A stretch of DNA of 64,000 bases from Miscanthus floridulus (Eukaryota; Streptophyta; Magnoliopsida; Poales; Poaceae): assembly GCF_019320115.1 (NCBI RefSeq), contig NC_089593.1, positions 9,186,386 through 9,250,385 of the forward strand. The letters are read 5' to 3'. The notes under the pieces were generated by a model that worked only from the letters and a program-made list of their open reading frames with translations, did not search any database and was not told where the DNA came from. This document shows, in pieces, positions 10,259 through 21,900 of this stretch; positions within the stretch are counted from its first letter, which is position 1, and the number at the start of each line of letters is the position of its first letter. A program made the translations under genes and the position numbers.

Positions 10259-12265
10259 CCATTCAGAGATGTTTTGCTATAGGGTACCAGGGGTTGTAGT
10301 TGAAATACTTTAGGTTTAGGGGCAGCTATTCAGAGATGTTGCATGTAGGGAACCACGTTAGGGGCAGCAGCCTTTTGTATTGCAGTGAATGTGAATAGTG
10401 AATACATTTTTCCAAGCATCTTGATAACAGACAGGCACACTGAAATTAGGTTAGATCAGCTGTTGTTTGGGCATTTGGTGTACAGTCCTTGCAAATGCGC
10501 AAAGGATGTTGTGTCTGTTTTGTGTGCATTCGTAATTTGAGATGAGAGAACTTCAACTAATGGGTAGCTAATAAGGACATTATAAGCAACCATCTAGCGA
10601 CCAGATCATGCAACTGAACCGCTCACTCATACCACAGCAAAAACTGACATAACATCAGGAATACAATTGGCTAATGATGGCTTACACAAACTAACTGTTG
10701 GGCTGTGTATTTGTTGTAAGTTATTGGATTAGGCCCAAGAGGCCCATATGTGTATGTATATATGTACTCATCAGACTCAGGAGATAGTGTGTGATTCCAG
10801 AAAATTCCCCAAACATCTTCACTAACTAGCTACCTCAGTTCACATGCTCGCATCTATTTACCCCAGGATGGCAGGACCCTCTCCAAACTGGAAATTAAAG
10901 CCCAGTTTATTCGTGTGTCAAACTGTCAATACACTATTAACATTGGAAGGCCCTTACAATTGGCCACAGTTTGTTTTGTGCTCATACATCTCCTGTGGAC
11001 TCATTTGCCTCCAGCAATGAATGTATCTCCTACATTCTGGACTTCCTGTTTCAGACAGTTTGCTGTTCAAAATTAGGTTCCTAGTTAGGTTGCTCCAATT
11101 CACCCCTGTGAGGTGCTTCTTACATTACGGTTTCCATGAGGTTCCTTGGTTGTATCAATTTTTGCATTGTAGCTTGCAGGTCTGAAAGTATAGTTTCTAT
11201 CAATTTCTGTCATTGATTTTGTCAAACCCTTTAGTGCAAAACTGTTGGTTGTTGGCTTTGCTGCTATGGGTATTATCCTTGACTCCTTGTGCCAATCATG
11301 CCTCCGCCCTCAGGCACTAGTGCAGAACTAGTTAAACTGACCGACAGTGTTAACTCAACTACTCAAGTCTTTATAGAGCATCTAAACCTATAAAGTTGTT
11401 CTAAGCTTTGGCAGTTATAGTAGTTTGGTTATCTTTCTAGGCTTCATTCTCAAAGAACTCCCAGAATGCTTTGGATATCTTTCTGGGCTTCATTCTCTGA
11501 ACCTAACAAGTTGTTTTAAGTGCAACCGCTGCCTGAATCATTCACTAATAGCAGCACTCCATGTTTTCATTCTGATTATTTTCCGGTTTGTTTTAAGTTT
11601 GAATCTGGATCAACTAAAGTTTGGTCTTGTTTTCTGTTGCTATAGTATCAATGTGTCATTCCTATAGAGTTCTCTATCTGCATTTGTACTGCACTCATGC
11701 TAACTCTGTGAGAATGATTTAATGGGCATCATATTTAGTGAGAACTCTGTCTGTCATGTTGCCCAGGAATGTGCCAGGCCGTTTTTCTAAAGCTGCATTC
11801 GTTTCGTAATTTTAAGGCTGAAAATGCTACTAGTGCTCAATGACAAACAAGCAAAGAGGTCTCACTTTGTTGTTGGTTACAGAAATTAACATGCATATTG
11901 GTCACATTCAGATTCAGCTTTGTTCTTCTGAGCATTTTGACCTCTGTTCTACAAAAATTAACATGAAAGATACTAGATTTATTCACTAAACTTTTAATAC
12001 TTATGTAATGTAGGATTCTAAGTCAGTGCTGGAGTGCAGGTTGATGGGCTAGTTAATCACAACACCAATTTAGTACAACACCAATCGTGAATCACATAGG
12101 AGAGTACTGAATACTGACATAATACAGAATGCAGTTTTTTTTTTTAAAACGGCACACAAGTCTGAATAAATATTAGTGTGTTCATATCAGCAGGTAGGCT
12201 CTTTGACAAAAACAATCCGAACAGAAGCATGCAGACATGATGTTGCTATCCCAAGACGGAATCCG
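10259..12265. other. PPR 3' UTR and intergenic spacer
   Basis: The PPR 3' UTR probably extends to about 10.4 kb. The stretch to about 11.1 kb is homologous to 44.63-45.37 kb, the flank of the decayed PPR copy and the 3' flank of DRB1. Near 10,700-10,790 the sequence has the look of copia LTR debris, which is weak. The part next to 12265 should be the 3' UTR of the CHARK gene on the - strand. I see no other gene apart from a possible LRR relic at 11425-11667. Confidence 0.5.
11425..11667 (+). pseudogene. Possible leucine-rich-repeat relic
   Basis: A short open frame reads LKELPECFGYLSGLHSLNL followed by a Cys-rich tail. This resembles one repeat of an NLR-type LRR (LPxSIGxLxxLxxLxL). There is no start, no neighbouring repeats and no NB-ARC domain nearby. 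It may be a fragment of a lost resistance-gene-like sequence or a chance match. Confidence 0.25.
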
Positions 12266-12956
12266 TCATTCTTCTGCAAGCAGATAAGCTGAATCCTTGG
12301 AAGTAAAGTAAGTACTTGTGTTCACTGCATGCACAGAACGATCCCCGACTGGCAGGTCGCCATAAGCCTGTTCCTCCATGACTCGAATGTGCCATTCATC
12401 ATGCACAGCACGAAGTACCGGCAACTCTGCATCTGCAGGTCGCAAAACATCCATAGCTTTCTCGATGGGCGGTCGCTGGATCGGGTCTCGATGCGCACAC
12501 CAGAGGCCCGTAACGAGCACGCGCTCCATTTGCTGCCGGTCGAACTCGCCGTTCAGCCTCTGATCTGCTGCATCAAGAATCATGCCCTGGTCATACAAAC
12601 GAATGACCCAGGCTAGTAGCGATGAAGCTCCATTTGGCTGCCTCCATGCCGGCCGCTTGCCACAAGCGATCTCCAGGAGGACAACACCGAAGCTGTAGAC
12701 ATCCAATTCGGCGCGAGGCCAGCGGTTGGTTATGAACTCCGGGTCGATATATCCTGGTGTCCCCGCGACAACTTGCGTTGTTTGTGGCTCTTCCCCATGC
12801 TCGACAAGCCTTGCTAGCCCAAAGTCACCAAGCTTAGCATTGTATGACACATCAAGCATTACATTTGCAGGCTTGATGTCTCCGTGCACAATGCATTTCT
12901 CACAGTCCCGGTGGAGGTAGAGCAAAGCGTTGCCCAGATCAAGTACAATCTTGTAC
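12266..12956 (-). CDS. CHARK: CHARK exon 6: kinase C-lobe
   Basis: 691 nt after acceptor CTAG; intron 5 is 143 bp (12957-13099). It encodes the catalytic loop [11 protein letters not shown], then [11 protein letters not shown], an activation loop ending PGYIDPEF, and the family-typical [18 protein letters not shown]. The catalytic Asp is preceded by Gly, so the kinase is formally non-RD; HGDIKP is common in lectin receptor kinases. The stop codon is at 12266-12268. All usual kinase residues that I can check are present. Confidence 0.88.
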
Positions 12957-15900
12957 CTAGTGATGTTTTGACATGAGTAACGAAATATATTGTCAGTTCA
13001 ATTATTATGAAACAGATCAATGTTTGTAGTGTTCAATCAGATATTCAGTGCTGTAACTGCGAGGGAGATGGAGGTAGACAGGTTAGCCAATTTCGATACC
13101 TTTGTTGCCAAGTTAAGATTTCCTCTGGGTCGTAGAGATGCTTGTCAAGGCTGCCTTGAGCCATAAGCTCATAAACAAGGATGAGCCGTTGCTGGCTGTC
13201 GCACTCGCACCAGCCGACAAGGTTGACAATGTTTCGGTGCCTCAGCTGGGTCATGACTTTCACCTCTGCCTTGAACTCCCTCAACCCTTGCTCAGATTGT
13301 TGTTGAGAAGACAACACCTTGATGGCCACATGACAGTCCTGGTTCCGCAAGTAGCCTTTGTACACAGGGCCAAACCCTCCCTGGCCGAGCTTGTTCTCAT
13401 CGGCGAAATTGCTCGTTGCAGCTACCAGCTCGCGGAGTTGGAATCGTCTAGGCCCCATTATTCCTCCGGGGAGTTCCAGTAGTTCGTTTTGTTGCACTCT
13501 CTTACTACGGTTGCACCACAGCAGGAGCCATACAGCAATGCCAAGTACAAGCACGATAACTGAAACTAAGGCAATCCAGAGACCTACTGTAGTTTTGTGT
13601 GACACATGTGCTGGCTGGTGAGGTTTGACTGTTCCCAGTGGCGGATCGGCTCTCCATTTTTTTTGTATCCTCCACCTCTTCTCCCTCACCCTCCCCATAT
13701 TTTCATTGATGCACCAGCTGTAGGGGTTGCTGAAGTCCCCCCCAGCCCCTCCTGTAGATCCGCCCCTAACTGTTCCATTTTGCATCTCTGTAGCCTCTTC
13801 CTGATATTTGCTTGAGATGTGTGAATACCAGTGCTGCTGCTGCCGCCCAGAACTGTTATTATTCCCTGTCATCTTTCTTAGATCAACACTGATCATGTCA
13901 CTATTCTCCACACCACCTTCAGCCCATGCACCATTGAGTGTATCAATCAACGAGCTACCATGAGACCAACCGAATTTGTTAAGCATCATGTTCTCATCCT
14001 CCCTTCTGATGCCCAAACTCTGATTGAATGGCAGATCAAAAGCACCAATGACAGGAATGCAGAGCATCAATCCAAGAAGGGTGACGCTCACTACCTTTCT
14101 TCTCAAGTAGAAAAGCAGAGAAGGCACTGCATCCTCTGGGTGCGTCTCGAGCACAATCATCTCGTCTTCAACTCTAGCAATGCGTTTTGCAATCAGTAAA
14201 GCAATCACAAGATTTCCAACTGATGACGTTATTGCCGTTGCAATCAGTAAAGCAATCACAAGACTTCCAATTGGTGACATTATTGCCATCCACGGCCAAG
14301 GTGGGCTCTGAATGAACCTATTAAACAGAAACAGATCATACAAAGAGCATTCAAAGAATAGACTAGGATTTTTTTTTATTTTTAGTCCTTTTTTAATCAA
14401 TATTTTAATAATAGCCATAGCAAAAAAAGATTAATCAAAACTGACCCCTTTTGTCACTTCAGCGCGGTTGGCGCGACAACACCACGCTGTCGCGCAACAT
14501 GTACTAGCGCGACAAGAGGAGCCACGGTGGCGGAGACCGGTGACCCAAGCTGGCGTGGCGCGTGGTGGGGCTCACCCTGTCACGCCAACGACTCGGGCGT
14601 GACAGCGCTGTCGTGCCAAGCGAGCTGTGCGACAAGGCCATATATGTGTCGTAGCTCCTTTCTTCTTCCTTCTCACTTCTCTCTCCCTCTTTCCTGAGCT
14701 CGTGAACGGGAAAGCTCTAGGTCTTCTCTCTCTTCTCTTCCTCCCATTCTCTTTGTCTATGTGATCAAGTTTGGATTTGGCTTTTGGTTTGCAACGGTCT
14801 CGTGCAGGAGGTATGACTCCCTCACCCTATGATGTTTTTTTATTGAATTGATGTTTGTAGACTACTATGGTTTACAGTGCAGTGGCAATACTAGCTTTTG
14901 TTTGGATGACACGGGCTTTTGTTTGCACCAACCCTATATCGGAGGCGGAGACCGCTGACCCGAGCCTTTGTAGAAAGTGGGTCGGCCCACCAACCCTATA
15001 TGGAGCTGGCGCGACAGGGTGGGCCCCATCGTCCGCCACACCAGCTCAGGTTGTCGGTCACCACCACCGTGGCACCCCTTGTCGCGCCTGTGCATGTGAC
15101 GCGACAGAGTACATGATGTTGTTGCGCCACTCGCGCTGTCGCGGCCAAAGGCGCTAGATTTGTTTAATCTTTTTAGCCTCGGTTATTATTAAAATATTGA
15201 TTAAAAAGGATTAAAAAGAAAAAAACCAATATACTACATGGATAACACATTTAAATTACATTACAGTTTTTTTTGAAAAGGAAATAGATCACCTGCAGTG
15301 CATCTCATGCTTCCTTGACGGGTCACTGAAGTCCAGTGTGCTGACATGGCACATGCCACTCCCTGTATCATTCGAACCATACATACCGAGTGGTCTGTCA
15401 TACGTAGTAGTATCATACACGTTCACCATGATGGATTGCTTGACCGCGACCTCGTGAAGCAGCTTATCAGCAAGCGCTTCAATGTAAATTATGGCACCTA
15501 AATAGCTGTTTGCGCGCACACACACAATAGAGGCAGCGGTAATTCAGTTTCAGTTGTGGGCGATTTCTTACTTGAAATATGAGGCCGGACTCATGAAAAG
15601 CTTACCCTATAGCAGCCTCAATGCGCTCATGTGGCCTGGCATTTGAGGGAAGCTCGTACTTGTACACAGCGAAGGTCAAGATCACTCCGATGCGATTATC
15701 GAGAAGCTTAAAAGGAGCAGTAAGAACACCCTTGCCAGATTCTCTAGCTCGAAGTACATTTTTGCTGTCGTCCTATAACAGCCATAGATGTATAGAGATT
15801 AGTGGATGGATAGCCCTGGTTGCTCGTGACGTGAACAATTTTGTTACCATGAGTAATGGAGCCCCGAAGTAAACAAGAAAGGGCAAAAATCCGAGGTGAA

Positions 15901-18900
15901 ATAGGGTAGCAACACGACGACTTTTTTTTTGTTTCCAAGGGAGGGAGGCTTATACTAAATATTGGCACAGTCCATCCCCAAATTACACATAAAAAATCTA
16001 AAATAAAAAAATACATAAATTCTATGTAGATTCTTTCATCGTCTTCTTCTCCAACGGCTTCCCTCGAACACCGGAGCCAAAGTGCAGTCCTTATGTTGAA
16101 TCCAACGACCAACCCTAAAACATTGGACATGCCGCAAGATCCAATGCTTCGGAACCAGTCTAAAATGCATCTAAATCGCTGAAAAAAATATCGGCAGTTG
16201 TATCGTGGGGTGTGAAAGCATCTAGGCCCCTAGTTAGATTTCGGTGATTAATGTCAATACAAGATTACTATGACTAACGTGTGTTTTGAAGAGGCAATTA
16301 AGTTAGGTCATGGTAATGGAGATCAATTGGGCAATCGAGGTTGTCATGCCCCTACGATGGAAATCGTTTCGGTTTTCAAAGGATTGACGACAAGGTTAAG
16401 GATGACTAGTTCTAAGTGTCGATTGGAGTTGGAGAGACACTTAGAGTAGTTTAGGACTTTGTTTTTCCTTTAGCCGTACTATTCAGTTTCAGTTGTGGGC
16501 GATTTCTTACTTGAAATAGGAGGCCGGACTCATGAAAAGCTTACCCTCGCTCATGTGGCCTGGCATTTGAGGGAAGCTCGTACTTGTACACAGCGAAGGT
16601 CAAGATCACTCCGATGCGATTATCGAGAAGCTTAAAAGGAGCAGTAAGAACACCCTTGCCAGATTCTCTAGCTCGAAGTACATTTTTGCTGTCGTCCTAT
16701 AACAGCCATAGATGTATAGAGATTAGTGGATGGATAGCCCTGGTTGCTCGTGACGTGAACAATTTTGTTACCATGAGTAATGGAGCCCCGAAGTAAACAA
16801 GAAAGGGCAAAAATCCGAGGTGAAAAAGGGTAGCAACACGGCGACTTTTTTTTTTGTTTCGAAAGGAGGGGGGCTTATATTAAATATTGGCACAGTCCAT
16901 CCCCAAATTACACATAAAAAATCTAAAATAAAAAAATACATAATATTCTATGCAAATTATTTTATCATCTTCTTCCCCAACGGCTTTTCTCGAATACCGG
17001 AGCCAAAGTGCAGTCCTTATGTGAATCCAACGACCAACCCCAAAACATTGGACATACCGCAAGATCTAATGCTTCGGAACCAGTCCAAAACGCATCTAAA
17101 TCGCTGAAAAAATATCGGCAGTTGTATCGTGGGGTGCAACATAGGCTGCAGAATCATCACCTCGAGACCTTGAATTTCTCTCCGCGACCATTGACGATGA
17201 GATCAATGACCCGCAGTCGTTGTCCTCACAGGGGCTCCCAGAAGCACCCTTCCCCTTGTAGATAAAGGCCACAAATTGGCCGCCTGCCGATGAAATCGAC
17301 TCGACGCCCGCAACGACGATCTCGTCGTGGCAATCACCGAAGTCAGCGCAGGAAAACACGATTCCGACAAAAAATCATCTGATTTCGTCAAAAGATTTAT
17401 TTGAATCAAACCCTAAGCACCTGAAATTTTTGTGAGGAATTTAAAAGATGTGTCCCCTCCCCTTCTTATCCTGGCAGACACGTCGGATAGGAAGAAGGCG
17501 AGGGGCCCCAGGCGGTGGCGGTGAGGAGTTCTGTGGTTGCGGCGATCTTGCGAGAGGAGCAGGCCTGGCTTGCGAGACGAAAAAGTTTAACACATGATGA
17601 ACACCAGAGACTCCAGCTTTTAAGGAACACCTAATACGCAATTACTTTTTTGTTGCTTCTCTTGACCCCGCGTCGTCCCTGTGACGACTCGGGGGGGGGG
17701 GGGCATCCGCCGCCGCCGCCGAGGGACCATCGGGGCCGCCCCTTCAGCCACCATCGCCGCCCCGTCCGACGTGCGGTGCCGGCGACCCACGGCACTACTG
17801 CTAAAAAAGACGGCAACTGTGTCCTCCTTCCCCCCCCCTCCTTCCTCCCCTCCCTCTTCCTCTCCTCCCCCTCGCCCTCCCCGACCTCCTCCTTGGCTAG
17901 CGGAGCTCTGTGGTCGGCGACGCTCCTAGGATGGCGGCGTCATTACTGGCCGCTAGATCTGTCTTGCTGCGGTGACTGTCGGCTCTATGGTGGTGGTGCC
18001 CCTCGCTGGTAGCTGGATCTGGCTTGGGCCAGGCCAGGGCGGACCGGTGGCCGCACCTCCAACCTGGTGGCGGCCAGATCCGGCAGATGGGTGGCCAGGC
18101 AGCCACTTTCCCTGCTCGCTCCTCGCTGGTGGCGACCAGGGGCTGCGGTGGCGGCGACCACGTCTCCTACTGCGAGGCCTGGCTCCCCGACGGCGACCTG
18201 CGCCTTGCGCGCGCTGGTGCTGAGCCTGGACGCTAGCCGTGTCATGCTCGCCTTCATCGGCTGCTCGGGCGGCGTGGCGGGGCTCCTCGTCGCCAAGAGC
18301 CTCGCTTCGAGCTGTGGCCTAGGCACGCGCGTGCTCCTGGCCACCTTTGAGATCCACGCCTCTGGGGTGGCGGCAGGCCTTCATGTCACACCCCAAAAAT
18401 TCCATTTTGGGTTGCGAATAGTTTTCACTGAATAAAATTAATGCTTTCATCATTTTTTAAAGTTTCCAAGATTTAATTAGGGTTTTTGTAATTTATAATG
18501 TGAAAAATGTTGATTTTTAAATAACTTTTGTAATATAATGTGAAGGGTGTTGCATTCATGCCGGTTGCATTTGGTGTTTATGAGTGCAAACGGTTTTGAA
18601 ATATGATAAGCGGCGTTTCTTTCTCTCCGGGAAATTTTCTAACCTTTTCTAGAATTAAATTCCTTTTTTCTTGGGCTTAATATTTTTCCTTGATCTTTGC
18701 AACAATCTTTTCATGAGCTCAAACAACTTTAGTTGAGTTCCTCATCCTTCAATCTATCTCCAGGATTTTTCCGGGGATTTTTCTGAGCTTCGGGCTATTT
18801 TTCGTGGCTTAAAAACCAATTCTGGATTTTCTGGAATTATTTTAATTCACGAAATTAAAATAATCCCAAAACCCTAATTTTTCCACCGACCCAAACCCTG

Positions 18901-21900
18901 CCTATAAATACATGCCGGTGTTCTGCTCGACGCCCTCATTCATTTGCCCTACATCTATCGTCGAAGTTGCGACGGCGAACCTTTCGGACGAAGGTTCGGT
19001 GGGTTTTTTCGGCCAACTACGGCGTCCCCTGCGAACTCCGAGACCACCTAGAGGTAGATCTCTTCGTTCTCTACACCGTGGTATATCCTATTGCACGAAT
19101 CCATCACCGTTTGACCCGTTTCCCATCTCATCTATTTTTTCCGGCGAGTGTTCTCCATTGCCGGTGTCTTCCTTGCTTCTCTGCTGTTACTGCTGGCCAC
19201 CGCGCTACCCAGCCAGCCCGCCATGCCACTTCCCTGGCTGGACCAGCCCCCTCCCCCCCCCCCCACGCCCCTAGCCCTGGCCAAGGCCGCCCCTTGCCCC
19301 CTTCCCTTTCCTGCGTAGCCCGGCGCCCTGGCCGCTGCACCCCCGTTGCTGTCGCTGCAGGCCAGCCGCTGGCCGGCCGCTCGTCCTCCCTAGCCGGCCG
19401 CCCTGCGCCCCCCAGCCAGCCTTGCTTTCCCCTGCTAGCCCTTGTTCCTTCCCCTGGCCGAGGCCGCCTGTTCCCCTGCCCCTTCCCTACCTGTGCGTGA
19501 ACAGCAATCCCTGCCATAGCTGATTGGATCAGAGGTAGAGGAAGGGCATATTCGCAATTAAATATTTTCTAAAATCACAGATAGGTCCTGGTTCATTCAA
19601 TTTCCGTCCTTTTCATCTATTATTCCTTCATATCAAACCCGAATTCAATTCTTTCAGTTTTATCTTTTCAATATATATTTCTATCATTGTTTAATCATGC
19701 CAGTACTATTTATTTCATCTATTTCAGAGCGTTTCACGTGAAATACCTGAAATGCCCCTCCTTCCGATGAATCTTCCGGAGTCCGTATCTTTTCCGTCCG
19801 ATCTCCATTTTCAGCGGTTTTTGCGCTCACGCGATCGTAGAAACAAGACCTACGCGTAAGTAACCTTTTCATAAGTTGTTTATCATGTTTGGTGTACTGC
19901 TTTTATTTATTTGTATATATTTGCTTGTATGTCTATGCGCCCGAAGATTTGCCGCGATGGAAGAGAAGTCATCGGTGGACCCCGAAGACCAAGAGTTGAG
20001 TTGTTATGCGTTTCTAAGCCTAAGGCAAGTGTCCTTGACCATACTTGTTCCTACTTTTGTTTTGATTTGAGTTAGTTTAGTTAGACCATTAGTTGTATGC
20101 TGAGTCATAATTTGAATCATATATTAGGGTTTACTAGAACTTGATGTTATCATTGAAAGGATCTAGGATGTCGCCTAGAGGGGGGTGAATAGGCGTTTCT
20201 GAAAAATCAACACCTTTAAAAGCGGAAACGATTAGTAATAGGAGTTTCCAAAATGGAAACTCCAAATCAAAGTAATACAACCCCTCACAAGTTAGCCACA
20301 AAGTATATAAAAGATACTAGATAAACCTAGGGAGCCAAACAGCGGCAACCAAAGAGTTGAATCAAAATGCACTAGTCAGTTAATGTCGGAAGTCCCGACG
20401 TTTGGGTCAGAACTTCCGACGTGTCGGAAGTCCCGACGATTGGGTCAGAACTTCCGACGTGTCAGAAGTCCCAACAGTTTGAGTCAGAACTTCCAACGCA
20501 AACTGTCAGCACTTCCGACCCCTGCGGGAAATGAACTACAAGTGCTAAAATGAACTTTGCGATGCCGATAACTTACAAACCCACTTCCTAGTGGTAAGGT
20601 AAGGTGTTGGGTCACTCTCTTGACGTCGATAAGCCACCAATCCGTAGATCGAGTCCCAAACCCTAAGAAATAGCTAGAGAGAGGGAGACAACCAAATACA
20701 AGTAATTTCGAGCAAATCACAACAACAAGCACGCGGGAGACAAGAATTTATCCCGAGGTTCGGTAGCCCCACAAAGGAGTTCCTACGTCCTCGTTGTTGA
20801 GGTGACCACTTAGGTCGGAGTCTCTTCCACCTCCTTGCCTCACTCAAGGATACCACAAAGGTCACTTGAGTTTCTTCACTAGAAAACAAGGGTAATACAA
20901 ACTTCCCAAGGCTCTTCCACAAGATGGAAGCTCTTGGGCGACGCCTAGCCGGCTAGGGGAAAACCCCCAAGAGTAACAAATGCAAATCAAACCGGCTTGA
21001 CGAAGAAATCAAGTGCTCAAGCTTGCTCCAAGTGTTTTTCTCACTCAATCCACTCTCCAATCACTCAAACCCTTTGGGAATCGAAGTTGGAAGTAAGGGA
21101 GTGAAGAGAGGGGAGCCTAGAATGCTTGGGGGCTGTTTGGCCGAGTGTTTGTCGCAATGAAATGAGTGGGCAACGGTTAGAAGTGAGGAGAGGGGTATTT
21201 ATACCCCAAGTGAAAATCAAACCGTTCAGATCTACGTCGGAAGTTCCGACGCAGATCTCGGGACTTCCGACGTATGAAGAAAACACTGTTCACAACAGGT
21301 CAGAAGTCCGTGTGTGCAAGTCAGTGTCGGAACTTCTGACAAACGTCGGGACTTCCGACGGTCATCACTTCCGACGTACGTCGGGACTTCCGACGGTCAT
21401 CACTTCCGACGTACGTCGGGACTTCCGACGGGCACAGTTAAACAAACAGCCAACACCGCTGAGGCCGGGACTTCTGACTGTCGGGACTTCCGACACACGT
21501 CGGGACTTCCGACTGTCGGGAGTTCCGACACACGTTGGGACTTCCGACGTCCACAGTCACCGCGCAGGCTGTGACTGAGAGTCAGCACTTCCGGCAAGAG
21601 TCATGACTTCCGACTGTCGGGAGTTCCGGCTTACGTCGGGACTTCCGACACCGACAGTCACAGAAAATTATTCTATGTGCTCGTGAAGTGCTAGAGTGTC
21701 TCATTATTGATTTAGTTATTATGCTTGAGCACTCTATCTTCCTCAGACCACCTAAACTTGCATCCCTCTTAATAGTACGGCATTCCTATTAACTCAAATT
21801 TAAAAGTATAAGGAAATTAAACCTTTTGAGTTGATCTCTTTGAACCGAAGCCGTGTTTTCCAATCTTCATCAAGTGAGGGTGCCAATCATGTTGATATTG

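Noticed and set aside
12266..14418. A stand-alone lectin receptor kinase gene
   Set aside because: The frame enters exon 5 from an AG acceptor at 14318 with cytokinin-receptor TM2 sequence, and phases match exon 4. The ATG at 14418 lies inside the MULE.
17650..18435. Overlapping Pro/Arg/Gly-rich frames
   Set aside because: High GC alone gives long open frames in several phases. No conserved motif, no consistent splice pattern.
18967..19517. 177- and 129-codon frames in opposite directions
   Set aside because: They lie inside the gypsy LTR leader in C-rich low-complexity sequence and share bases on both strands.
21225..21660. CRISPR-like array of short repeats
   Set aside because: The repeats are short palindromes at irregular spacing inside an LTR of a plant retrotransposon, present in both LTR copies. 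There are no unique spacers and no cas genes.
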